A stretch of 64,000 nt of DNA from Carboxylicivirga linearis (lineage in GTDB: Bacteria > Bacteroidota > Bacteroidia > Bacteroidales > Marinilabiliaceae), in contig NZ_JAGUCO010000022.1 in NCBI RefSeq assembly GCF_018271995.1, forward strand, positions 1 to 64,000, read 5' to 3'. Shown one piece after another: positions 37,389-46,175 of the stretch; the stretch's first letter is position 1, and each line of letters begins with the position of its first letter. Below the pieces are notes generated by a model. That model saw only the letters and a program-made list of their open reading frames with translations, was not told where the DNA came from and did not search any database. Position numbers and translations under genes: made by a program.

Positions 37389-39062
37389 GTGTATCCGAAT
37401 CAATTTACAACTTTTAATACAGATATAAGTGGGATTGAACTTCCTGAGCAGTTTCCTTTTCCTTTTAGTAACGAACCACACGAATTGTGCCGTATTGCTG
37501 CGTTGGAGTTGCAGAAACGTCTGAGTAATAAGTCTGAGTGGAATAAGCTGTTTGGATTAGCTGAAGGGAGTGCTTCTATAGGTAAAATGTTTGGAGTGCT
37601 TGTAGTTGAAAGCGAAGAGTGTGTTTTAGGTTATCTGTCGGGTTTTTCAGGAGCTATTAATGGATGTAATAGCTTCCCCGGTTTTGTGCCCCCTGTTTAT
37701 GATCTGTTAAACCCACAAGGCTTTTTTAAACAGGGCGAACAGAAGCTAAGCGAAATGAATGTTACCATTAGTAGATTAGAATCTGATGAGAATTTAAGTT
37801 CTGCTAATAATGCTCTTAAAGCTGCCCTGTTGGAACAAGAAGAGCTTCAGCTAAGTTGGAAAAAACAATTAAAAGCAAGTAAAAAAGCTCGGAAGCAGCA
37901 ACGCCAGGATGCTCAAATAAAATTAGAAAGGGAAGCCCTTGAGAACAGGCTTGAAGAATTAAATCGAGAGAGTCAATTGGAAAAAATAGCCTACAAAAAG
38001 GCTATAACTGAACAAAAAAGGAAGGTTGAATTATTAGAAAAGCAACTCAGTGATTTAAACAAACCCATTGAAGAATTAAAGCTTGAGCGTAAAAAGAAAT
38101 CTACGCAATTGCAGTATGAAATATTTAGCCAGTTTAAATTACTTAATGTCAGGAGTGAGGTTAAGGTAGTAACTGATATTTTCAAAGAGAAAGGGGAGGA
38201 TTTTCCTCCTGCCGGAGCAGGTGATTGTGCCGGTCCAAAGCTTTTGCAATATGCTTTTCAATACAACTTAAAACCTGTTGCTTTAGCAGAGTTTTGGTGG
38301 GGAAAATCACCCAAGTCAGAAGTACGGAAACATCAACAGTTTTACCCGCCATGTACCAGTAAATGTGCACCCATCATGCAGCATATGCTGAAATATTTGG
38401 ATGTGGCAGCAGATCCTGTTCTAAATCAAATTGAAGATCCGGGTGAGCTGGAAATAATTTTTGAGGACGATTGGTTGTTAGTGATAAATAAACCACAGCA
38501 ATTTCTTTCTGTTCCCGGCAAAGAAATTTCAGATTCTGTTTGGCAGCGAGTCAAGCAAATGCGTCCTGGAGCTGAAGGACCATTATTGGTTCATCGATTG
38601 GATATGGCTACATCCGGTATTCTGCTTATAGCTAAAGATTCGGAGACTCATAAGGTTCTGCAGAGTCAGTTTATTAAACGAACAACAAAAAAACGTTACG
38701 TGGCAGTTTTATCCGGACTAATAAAGGAAGAAAGAGGAATTATTGATTTGCCCCTGCGTGTTGATTTAGATAACAGACCGCAACAATTGGTATGTTACGA
38801 TTATGGTAAGTCAGCTCGTACCAGGTGGGAGGTTATTAGTAGGGCAGATGGTATGACTCGTGTTTATTTTTATCCGGTAACTGGTCGCACGCATCAATTA
38901 CGAGTACATGCGGCACACCCCGATGGATTAAATTCGCCAATAGTAGGTGATGGCTTATACGGCCAGACTGCTAATCGCTTACATTTGCATGCCGATTTCT
39001 TAGAGATTATCCACCCACAATCAGGCGAACCAATTACTTTTCTTTCTCCGGTACCTTTCTAG
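37389..39062 (+). CDS. RluA-family pseudouridine synthase with long N-terminal extension
   Basis: 557 aa, GTG start (no suitable ATG nearby). It converts uridine to pseudouridine in RNA. The C-terminal half (about 350-557) is an RluA domain: VHRLDMATSGILLIAKD with catalytic Asp405, RYVAVLSGL and GRTHQLRVHAA...VGDGLYG. The N-terminal extension of about 350 aa has a globular part (FSGAINGCNSFPGFVPPVYD), a long Lys/Glu/Gln coiled coil (about 120-240) and a Cys-containing part (Cys280 in GDCAGPK, Cys322 and Cys326 in PPCTSKC). Similar extended RluA proteins occur in Bacteroidota and some proteobacteria. RNA target not predictable from sequence. It is not related in function to the protease cassettes. 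Confidence 0.88.
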   Translation: MYPNQFTTFNTDISGIELPEQFPFPFSNEPHELCRIAALELQKRLSNKSEWNKLFGLAEGSASIGKMFGVLVVESEECVLGYLSGFSGAINGCNSFPGFVPPVYDLLNPQGFFKQGEQKLSEMNVTISRLESDENLSSANNALKAALLEQEELQLSWKKQLKASKKARKQQRQDAQIKLEREALENRLEELNRESQLEKIAYKKAITEQKRKVELLEKQLSDLNKPIEELKLERKKKSTQLQYEIFSQFKLLNVRSEVKVVTDIFKEKGEDFPPAGAGDCAGPKLLQYAFQYNLKPVALAEFWWGKSPKSEVRKHQQFYPPCTSKCAPIMQHMLKYLDVAADPVLNQIEDPGELEIIFEDDWLLVINKPQQFLSVPGKEISDSVWQRVKQMRPGAEGPLLVHRLDMATSGILLIAKDSETHKVLQSQFIKRTTKKRYVAVLSGLIKEERGIIDLPLRVDLDNRPQQLVCYDYGKSARTRWEVISRADGMTRVYFYPVTGRTHQLRVHAAHPDGLNSPIVGDGLYGQTANRLHLHADFLEIIHPQSGEPITFLSPVPF

Positions 39063-39256
39063 TTTAGCTGACCAGAAAGTTTCTGATGGTGTCCAGATAG
39101 ATAGTGAAGTTAACCAGATAGCTTCTAATTATCTCCGGATTGATAGTAATGACGATTGGATAGCTTTTGATCATCGCCAGGATCGAAACAAAGGCGCTAT
39201 TCAATAAACTGTATTACCATTGATGCCTTTATGATCAAATTCAATTATTAAAATAG

Positions 39257-39264
39257 TAATTTTG
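39257..39264 (+). promoter_or_regulatory. Candidate -7 box for the UvrD-like helicase gene
   Basis: TAATTTTG matches TAnnTTTG and lies 34 bases before the start codon. No convincing -33 TTG at normal spacing. The rest of the 39063-39298 gap shows only irregular GATAG-rich short repeats. Confidence 0.4.
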
Positions 39265-39298
39265 TAGTAAGGTTAGGTTAACTGTATCGATAAGCAGA

Positions 39299-41569
39299 AT
39301 GAACTATAAACGATTAAATGCAAAACTAAAGAGTGCTTCTTCCCATGGTTGGGGGCAAATAGAAAATGCTTTTGAGGCAGAAGGTAGAGCATTAAATCCT
39401 GTTTTTAAGGCCGAAGTTAATCATCCCCAATCCGATTACACCTCCGATATTGAAGCTATTCGAGCGAAAAATGCCAAGCTGGGAATTACTTTTGAGCGTT
39501 TAAACCAACATCAGCGTCATGCGGTTTTTCATTCCTCGCAGAATACCTTGTTGGCAGCAATGGTTGGGAGTGGGAAGACAACCGTTCTGATAGCTAAAGT
39601 ATTTTATCTACACTTTATTAAAGGGGTAGATCTAAGTCAAATGGTAGTGCTTACCTTTACCAATAAAGCAGCCCGTGAGATAAAAGAGCGTATTGCTTCT
39701 TTTTTAGGTGAAATGGACGAGGAAATGAATCACCAACTTCGCTATTTTGGGACCTTTCATTCTGTTGCACGTCAATTGCTAGAAGAGCATCCAAAGCTTA
39801 CATCTTTAGGTTATCAGCCTGGATTTATGATTATGGATGAGCAGGAGAAACAAGAATTTTTGCAACGTATCATTACGCAGGAAGGCTTAACTGTAAAGTA
39901 TCAAAATCAATTAACTAAACGGTGGAAAAAGTATAAAGAAACGGGCTCTGCGATAATGGGTAATATGAAGTCGGAGGATGATTTGGTACCATTGATAGAG
40001 CTGGCTGAAACCGAGAAGCGTGCTGGTAACAGCATGGATTTTGATGATTTATTAACCAATTGTAATAGCCTTTTAAATAAACATGGAGGACAATCGCCTC
40101 AATGGATTATTATTGATGAGTTTCAGGATTGTAACTCTGTTCAGTTAGACCTGATTGAGAATCTTAAAGATTCCGAGACCAATATTTTTGCAGTGGGTGA
40201 TCCCAATCAGAGTATTTATGGATGGCGCGGTAGTAACGAAAATATCTTCAGGGAGCAGCTATCACTATGGGATGCAACCTGGATGGAGCTACCACATAAT
40301 TACCGTAGTACCGAAAAAATTCTGTCAGCTGCAGAAAGTCTGCTTTTGGAGCAGAATAATTCGCTGATTGCAACACGCTCGGTAGGTACTCCCATTGAAT
40401 TGGTTCGTCATTTTGATGATCAGCAGGAAGCTTATTATTTGCGCGAAAAGATGATAAGTATGAAGAATCAATCAGTAGAACTTGATTCGGTGGCTATTTT
40501 GTTTCGAACCCATGAGCAGATTAAGGTGGTGGAAACTGTTTTTTCTCAGGCTGATATTCCTTTTCAATTGGGTAAAAGAATGGAATTGTACGATGATGTT
40601 GCCCAAACTTTTTTATTGCGAATTTTCAAGCTTTGTTGCAATCCCAACGATCTGGATTCTTGTTTGGCCATTATTTGTGACAAGACTTTTGGTCTTTTAA
40701 ACAGATCGCAAAAGTTAATTAGGTTTGTACAAGAGAGTGGGGATGATACATCTGTTCTTCAGGCTATGAAAGATTATCTTCAGAATAATAAAAAGTCTTC
40801 ATCCGATCATCTCAACCTTTTAAATAAAATTGAAGTCTTTTCGAGTGAATTTCTGGAAGAAAAAGAGACAAATACGCAACAGTTAATCGATTATTTGGGC
40901 TTGCAAAATCTGTTAAAGCCCACCTCTATTCATCACAAAGATTATTTAAAATCGGTTGACAGTGCCTGGAATCAAGTGAAACGTTATATAAACGAAAAGG
41001 GTTGGGGGGATAGGAAAGATATCTTTCATGTAGCTATTGATCAGGTGGTGTTGGAAGGAACCTTTATGATTAATGATCGCATCAAGGAAAAAGGATCGGG
41101 AGTGCATTTGCTTACCATTCACGCTGCTAAAGGTCTGGAGTTCGATAAGGTTTATATTGCCGGGGCTAATACAGGAATTATTCCCTTAACACAGCATAGA
41201 GGAAGTCAGAACTTAAAAGAAGAAAAGCGACTATTGTTTGTGGCTATCACCAGGGGCAAAAATGCAGTGGAAATAGGTTGGCACGCTCAACCTTCATTTC
41301 GAAATGCTGAGTCGGAACCTTCTTATTTTCTAAACGCCATTCCAGAACCATTATTGAAAAGACGCATATCGGGCGAAGATCAAAAGAATGAGAAAACATC
41401 AGCAGAGAATGAAGAATGGATAGTCAACCAAACTATTAAGCATAATAAATATGGTAAAGGTATTATTACTTCAATTTTAGATGCAGAATTGATTTGCACC
41501 TTTGAAGCGGTTGGTGAAAAATCCTTTTCAAAAGCGTTTGCCAGGGCTCTTATAACTAAAGTTGATTAA
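39299..41569 (+). CDS. UvrD/Rep/PcrA-type superfamily 1 DNA helicase
   Basis: 756-aa ATP-dependent 3'-5' DNA helicase. SF1A motifs in order: Q-motif area (LNQHQRHAV), Walker A MVGSGKTT with Lys93, motif Ia VVLTFTNKAAREIKERI, Walker B IIIDEFQDCN, motif III AVGDPNQSIYGWRG, motif IV LPHNYRST, motif V LLTIHAAKGLEFDKVYI and motif VI EEKRLLFVAITRGK. About 80 residues precede the first motif, and a small C-terminal beta part (HNKYGKGIITSI...) resembles the UvrD/PcrA tail. Likely role: DNA repair or replication restart. It runs convergently into the rlmG gene with only 9 bases between stops. Confidence 0.92.
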   Translation: MNYKRLNAKLKSASSHGWGQIENAFEAEGRALNPVFKAEVNHPQSDYTSDIEAIRAKNAKLGITFERLNQHQRHAVFHSSQNTLLAAMVGSGKTTVLIAKVFYLHFIKGVDLSQMVVLTFTNKAAREIKERIASFLGEMDEEMNHQLRYFGTFHSVARQLLEEHPKLTSLGYQPGFMIMDEQEKQEFLQRIITQEGLTVKYQNQLTKRWKKYKETGSAIMGNMKSEDDLVPLIELAETEKRAGNSMDFDDLLTNCNSLLNKHGGQSPQWIIIDEFQDCNSVQLDLIENLKDSETNIFAVGDPNQSIYGWRGSNENIFREQLSLWDATWMELPHNYRSTEKILSAAESLLLEQNNSLIATRSVGTPIELVRHFDDQQEAYYLREKMISMKNQSVELDSVAILFRTHEQIKVVETVFSQADIPFQLGKRMELYDDVAQTFLLRIFKLCCNPNDLDSCLAIICDKTFGLLNRSQKLIRFVQESGDDTSVLQAMKDYLQNNKKSSSDHLNLLNKIEVFSSEFLEEKETNTQQLIDYLGLQNLLKPTSIHHKDYLKSVDSAWNQVKRYINEKGWGDRKDIFHVAIDQVVLEGTFMINDRIKEKGSGVHLLTIHAAKGLEFDKVYIAGANTGIIPLTQHRGSQNLKEEKRLLFVAITRGKNAVEIGWHAQPSFRNAESEPSYFLNAIPEPLLKRRISGEDQKNEKTSAENEEWIVNQTIKHNKYGKGIITSILDAELICTFEAVGEKSFSKAFARALITKVD

Positions 41570-41578
41570 TCCATACAG

Positions 41579-42676
41579 CTAGATAGAATTCCTACACTCT
41601 ATAATCTGAAATTTCTTGTTCTCAGCTGTAATATCTACTTGGTTATAAATCTTGCGTAAATGAGTGCTGTAGTTCAAATGCTTATTGGCCACAATAACAA
41701 ATCGGCCTGTAGTTTTCAAACACTTACATGTTTGTTTAAACAGATTAAGCGAAACTTCAATATTGATTTCGTGTCCAAAATGAAAAGGCGGATTGGTTAT
41801 AATCAAGTCAAATAAGCCATCTTGAAAATCACTTAGGTCGTTATTGAAGTGACAACTGGCTTTGGGTAAATTCGTTTTAGCAGACTCAATTGCCAGGTAA
41901 AAATCATCCACCAAATGAAGTTCAGCATGCGGGTTTTGTTCTGCTATCTGATGAGCAATAATACCATTTCCACATGCCAGGTCAAGAATCGTATTTTCAT
42001 TTTCTCCAATGGTTAATTGTTCAAGCAGAAAACGGGTTCCAACATCAATCTTCTTCGATGAAAATACACCTTTATATTGAGTTAGTTGCTCTCCATCAGG
42101 TAATGAAACGGTTTCGGTTAATGATTCATCTTGCTTTTTTACAGGCTCGGAAAGAATCAATAAGCGGGATTTTTTCCAGGCTAGTGATTGCTCTACTTTA
42201 CCAAAATACCGATTGGCAATCTCCAGCATTGATGAGGTAAAATATTTGGTCATAAATCCGCAAAGAACGGTTCCGTTATTGTTTATCATTTGTGATAGCT
42301 GATACAAATACAGCGAAAACAGTTCCATTGACTTAGGAACTTTTACAATGCCCAGATTCAAATTAGTATTTTCAGAAGACAGGATGTTAGAAAAGACAAA
42401 GTTATTGGTGTCTATATTATTAGTTTTCAGGTTTTTTACGATGGCTTTTTCCTGACTTTTATAATCAATTATGATGGTTGGATTTAAATTCTGAAGAGCA
42501 AGGGGCAAAAATCCAAAACGATCGTTAATGATGATTGCTGGTGATTGTAGTTTATTTTCCTCAATAAAAGAAACAATGTATTCATCGGCAGCATTCCATG
42601 GCTTCAATGATGATAGGGTGGTTTCGGGGTATCGATCTATTTTAAATGAACTATTATTGTTTGAATATATCTCCAT
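41579..42676 (-). CDS. rlmG: 23S rRNA (guanine-N2) methyltransferase RlmG
   Basis: 365-aa SAM-dependent methyltransferase matching Escherichia coli RlmG (378 aa), which modifies G1835 of 23S rRNA. The match covers both halves: the inactive N-terminal methyltransferase-like domain (DRYPETT...WNAADEYI, VKVPKSMELF, LAWKKSRLL) and the catalytic C-terminal domain (TILDLACGNGIIAHQIA SAM loop, NPPFH at 295-299, IVANKHLNY and ENKKFQII near the end). The paralogue RsmC shares the fold, but the ANKHLxY...KKF ending fits RlmG better. It lies downstream of the DUF1998 helicase on the same strand, separated by a structured repeat. Confidence 0.88.
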   Translation of the reverse strand: MEIYSNNNSSFKIDRYPETTLSSLKPWNAADEYIVSFIEENKLQSPAIIINDRFGFLPLALQNLNPTIIIDYKSQEKAIVKNLKTNNIDTNNFVFSNILSSENTNLNLGIVKVPKSMELFSLYLYQLSQMINNNGTVLCGFMTKYFTSSMLEIANRYFGKVEQSLAWKKSRLLILSEPVKKQDESLTETVSLPDGEQLTQYKGVFSSKKIDVGTRFLLEQLTIGENENTILDLACGNGIIAHQIAEQNPHAELHLVDDFYLAIESAKTNLPKASCHFNNDLSDFQDGLFDLIITNPPFHFGHEINIEVSLNLFKQTCKCLKTTGRFVIVANKHLNYSTHLRKIYNQVDITAENKKFQIIECRNSI

Positions 42677-42745
42677 GATAATTATATTCTTTATTACATG
42701 ATTTCTGTGGCCTCATAAAAGATAGGTGGTGATTAGAAGTGGAAT

Positions 42746-42924
42746 TTTAGTAAGACCGGAAAGCTGAGAACTTGTTCGAAGATCACCCGGCCGCACTTAA
42801 ATCCTACGAAAATCATCATTTATCTTTTGTGTAGCCTTGATTTTCTTTGTTTCGTTTCTTTCATCAAGGAAAGAAATGAATTGCAAATCGGCGAAGCCAA
42901 AGGCTTCCGTGGCTTATGCGGGAG
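42746..42924. repeat. Dispersed structured repeat, copy B
   Basis: About 179 bases alignable with 31147-31330. The first stem is reduced to a CCGG/CCGG base with an unrelated middle. The second stem is TTTCTTTC / GAAAGAAA (42855-42862 / 42869-42876) around a 6-base loop, with two pairs changed on both sides relative to copy A. A third hairpin GAAGCC-AAA-GGCTTC lies near 42893-42907. It fills the gap between the helicase and rlmG. Confidence 0.75.
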
Positions 42925-42945
42925 TCTATTAGTTGTATAATGTTA

Positions 42946-45639
42946 TTATTCCTCATCCTTATTTCCCATCATTCTCCGGATCTTAATTTCTTTTCGTATA
43001 TCTGTTTCAGTTCCGGCACGCATACTGATCGTAAAGACATCCGGTGTTTCTGTTATTAATGCAAATTCGTTTTTCAAACCTTTAAGAACCGTATCGTTAT
43101 TGGCAATTTTAAGGATGCTGGCAGGTAAATATAAAACCAACATTTCGGCAGTTTGATCAACCTTAATTACCTCTTTTAAAAACTTGGCTCCAAAACGGTC
43201 TTCCTTTTGAAATCGATCTAAAACATCAGCCCATTTTTCCTGAATGTCTTTCCAGAGTATTTTAGGTAATGCTGATTGCTGAGGACGATTAATACGCTCA
43301 CCAATCACACCCGACAGAGGAGATGATAATTCTTTATAAAAGTTACGAAGAGCCCATAAAATTAGGTTTTTGTCGATGCGGTGATCTCCCACGCATACCG
43401 GGCAACCATTTTTACACGAACAATCCTTTAGCAAACTCCCGGCATTTTTTATAATGTCATCCATATAATCGAAGGTTTTCTCTGAAAAACCTAAACCTCC
43501 CGGATAACCGTCATACAAAACAACGGCATATTTATTTCGCTTGGTTTCCACATCATTAAAAGAAAAAATACTGCCTTCCAAATCGCTGTCGGTAGCCATT
43601 ACACGCATAGCTGCAGCAGCTCTCAGGCAGTGAGCCAATCCTTCACTATAATCGTAGCGTGGCACTTTATTGGGCGATTTATCGGGTTCTAAGGCCGGAG
43701 CCTTGCCGGTAGCAACAAAAGTGCGAACTACAATATCCGGTATTTCAACCCAGCATGCTTCTGTATCCATTCTGGTTCGAAGTATTTCAGTTAGATCGGT
43801 AAAGCCCAGGTTCTGATGCGTGTTAAACTCAATCATCTTATAGCCTGTAACATTCACCGTTACACGTACATCGCCAAAAAAGCGATTGATACGATGTTGT
43901 TCTTCGTGTTCATGCTCTGTCAGGACTACAATATCACCGGGTTTGTGAGGCTCTGTGTAATAGTTGGAATCAACTTCCTTAATAAATGCAGTTTTCGATT
44001 CCAGATCGAGCTGGATAGATTTATACTGAACACTGTCGTGCAGATAAATAGCCCCCGGATAAAATTCTTTTTTAGCCTGAACAATATCAACAACGGTTAC
44101 CGTTTCCTGCTTATCCATATCAACAATCTTAATGGTATCGCCCGAAACATTTCGGAGGCTGATTTCATGAGCAGGAGAGATATCGCCACTCCATTGATAA
44201 GTGCTGTTTTGTTCCACTAATTCGCCTTCCTTCACCAGTAAAGGAATGATTTCACCGAGATCGGGAAAATAGGCTATGTCATCAATGGTTAATGGTAACT
44301 CCGAAGAGGCAGCCCTGATGTGAGATAATTGTATATATAAATTATTGCGGTCGATAATTGCATTTTCCGAATCGGCATGTAAAAGCCAGTCGGGATGCTT
44401 ACCTACGTATTGATCCAGCGGTCGTTCTTTCAGCATAACAATGGCATGAGCCTCAGATCCACTTCGACCGGCACGACCGAGCTGTTGCCAAAAGCTAGCT
44501 CTGGTACCGGGAAAACCACCCATAACTACTGCATCCAGCGTACCAATATCAATACCCAGTTCCAGCGCGTTGGTCGATACAACACTTAAGAGAGCTCCAT
44601 CCACCAAATCTTTTTCAATTTTTGCTCTTTCTAAAGGAGTATAGCCACCTCTGTAAGCCGATACTTTATCTGAAAGATTAATTCCATATTCCATGGGGTC
44701 TGAGGCCAAAATATCGCGAGATTCTTTAGTGACAACTTCTGTTTCGCGGCGCGATTGACAGAAGGTTATAGATCGTATACCTGATAAAACCAATTCGGGT
44801 AAAATCACTTTTAATTCTTCACTTACAGCTTTTTTTCGTTGAGCTTCCTCTAAATACTCGGGTTGAAAAAAGTGGATGTGCTTGGCCGGCATGGGTGATC
44901 CATCCTTTTCTATAATATCAAAAGTGGTGTGGCAAATGTTTTCTGCCAGTTCTTTTGGATTAGCTATGGTAGCCGAACTGCATAAAAAGCGAGGACGATT
45001 GCCATGATATTCGCAAATACGCAATAAACGACGAAATACATTGGAAACATGAGAGCCAAAAGCTCCACGATAGGCATGTAATTCATCAATAATAATAGTA
45101 TCGAGATTGGCAAAAATATGCGGAAATCCGTATTTGTTATGATTTGGAATAAATCCGGCATTAATCATATCCGGATTCGTTAAGATGATATTAGCCTGTT
45201 CGCGTATTCGGCTACGTTCATTGGGCGATGTGTCACCATCATAAATACCTGCCTGAATGCGGTTTTCTCCAAAAAAAGCCACAAACTCTTTAATGTTTCG
45301 ATACTGATCTTTCGTTAATGCCTTGGTTGGATAAATAAATATGGCTCTGCGCGATGGATTCTCTAGAATGCGCTGCATTACCGGCAGGTAAAACGACAAT
45401 GATTTACCACTGGCTGTACCGGTGGTGATTACGACGCTTTTGCCCGCATGGGCTTTTTCAAACATCTCGGCCTGATGAGAGTAGAGCTGTTTGTACCCAT
45501 TTTGCTTCATCCACTTCTGCAACTCAGTATGCAGTTGATGAGGTGGATCTACAAAAACAGCATCACGTGCTTTAATGCTGCGTGTAGCTATTATACGATC
45601 GTTGTGTTTGGCTAAAATACGGGAAACAGCACTACTCAT
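42946..45639 (-). CDS. DEAD/DEAH-box helicase with DUF1998 (MrfA/YprA-like)
   Basis: 897 aa from the ATG at 45639; a TTG eight codons upstream (45663) extends the frame but overlaps a good -7 box, so I prefer the ATG. Superfamily 2 helicase: TGTASGKS Walker A, IIIDELHAYRGAFGSHV (DELH box), CSSATIANPKELAE, and motifs V and VI TNALELGIDIG and QLGRAGRSG. The C-terminal DUF1998 region has YDGYPGGLGFSEK and a four-Cys cluster CSCKNGCPVC, the iron- or zinc-binding feature of Bacillus subtilis MrfA (YprA), a mitomycin repair factor. At about 900 aa it is longer than MrfA (about 750 aa), with an added C-terminal region. No MrfB-like exonuclease is adjacent. A DNA-repair role is likely by family. Confidence 0.88.
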   Translation of the reverse strand: MSSAVSRILAKHNDRIIATRSIKARDAVFVDPPHQLHTELQKWMKQNGYKQLYSHQAEMFEKAHAGKSVVITTGTASGKSLSFYLPVMQRILENPSRRAIFIYPTKALTKDQYRNIKEFVAFFGENRIQAGIYDGDTSPNERSRIREQANIILTNPDMINAGFIPNHNKYGFPHIFANLDTIIIDELHAYRGAFGSHVSNVFRRLLRICEYHGNRPRFLCSSATIANPKELAENICHTTFDIIEKDGSPMPAKHIHFFQPEYLEEAQRKKAVSEELKVILPELVLSGIRSITFCQSRRETEVVTKESRDILASDPMEYGINLSDKVSAYRGGYTPLERAKIEKDLVDGALLSVVSTNALELGIDIGTLDAVVMGGFPGTRASFWQQLGRAGRSGSEAHAIVMLKERPLDQYVGKHPDWLLHADSENAIIDRNNLYIQLSHIRAASSELPLTIDDIAYFPDLGEIIPLLVKEGELVEQNSTYQWSGDISPAHEISLRNVSGDTIKIVDMDKQETVTVVDIVQAKKEFYPGAIYLHDSVQYKSIQLDLESKTAFIKEVDSNYYTEPHKPGDIVVLTEHEHEEQHRINRFFGDVRVTVNVTGYKMIEFNTHQNLGFTDLTEILRTRMDTEACWVEIPDIVVRTFVATGKAPALEPDKSPNKVPRYDYSEGLAHCLRAAAAMRVMATDSDLEGSIFSFNDVETKRNKYAVVLYDGYPGGLGFSEKTFDYMDDIIKNAGSLLKDCSCKNGCPVCVGDHRIDKNLILWALRNFYKELSSPLSGVIGERINRPQQSALPKILWKDIQEKWADVLDRFQKEDRFGAKFLKEVIKVDQTAEMLVLYLPASILKIANNDTVLKGLKNEFALITETPDVFTISMRAGTETDIRKEIKIRRMMGNKDEE

Positions 45640-45660
45640 TCTTTCGTTTTTTACAATTGC

Positions 45661-45668
45661 CAAAGATA
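45661..45668 (-). promoter_or_regulatory. Candidate -7 box for the DUF1998 helicase
   Basis: On the minus strand TATCTTTG, a full TAnnTTTG match, 21 bases before the ATG at 45639. It overlaps the alternative TTG start, which favours the ATG. Confidence 0.45.
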
Positions 45669-45938
45669 CTATTTTGGATGGTTTCTGATTTGTTGAATGG
45701 TTGTCTTTCTATAGCAAAAACCGAATCAATTCAATTGGTAACTATCACTGAAGATAAAGGGAACAGTAATGATTGATGTTTTATAAAGGCTTAGATAGGG
45801 GGTAGGATATATGATCAGTAATGTTTCATTAATATTAAATTGTGGAAAGGATCAAAACATTCAATTCAATAACCTCGGACTTTGTAATATGGTTATAATA
45901 ATGATTTGAGAAAAAATCGTTTCAGAAGAAGTCTGTAT

Positions 45939-45946
45939 TATATTTG
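45939..45946 (+). promoter_or_regulatory. Candidate -7 box upstream of regulator 3
   Basis: TATATTTG matches TAnnTTTG, about 230 bases before the chosen start of regulator 3. It would imply a long 5' leader containing the inverted repeat at 46034-46100. A TTTG at 45905-45908 is too far upstream to be an ordinary -33 element. The rest of 45669-46175 is AT-rich with no ORF recognised. Confidence 0.3.
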
Positions 45947-46033
45947 CATATTTATACATGATTAAAATCAATGTTAGTAATGCTGCATGTTATTTGATTA
46001 TCTTTGAAAACCTTTTCAGTAAAAAATGAAATG

Positions 46034-46100
46034 CACTTACTTAGTGAATAAGTTTTGTTTTATTACTCAAGTAAAATGAATTAACTTGGATAAGTAAGTG
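46034..46100. promoter_or_regulatory. Inverted repeat upstream of regulator 3
   Basis: CACTTACTTA (46034-46043) and TAAGTAAGTG (46091-46100) form a perfect 10-bp inverted repeat 47 bases apart. A smaller palindrome ACTTA-GTGAA-TAAGT lies inside at 46039-46053. It could be an operator or a leader-RNA structure; no factor is known. Confidence 0.4.
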
Positions 46101-46175
46101 AACTAAAATTTTTTAGTTGTAAATTTTGTAATTAAAAACTGAATTTTGAACACGAGACATCTGATAAAGCCTATT

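Noticed and set aside
39063-39298. Possible tandem repeat with GATAG units
   Set aside because: Spacing and sequence are too irregular to call a repeat array.
43816-44220. 134-aa ORF opposite the DUF1998 helicase
   Set aside because: Lies wholly within a well-supported gene on the other strand and shows no domain.
45640-45663. TTG start for the DUF1998 helicase
   Set aside because: It overlaps a full TAnnTTTG promoter box; the ATG at 45639 is preferred.
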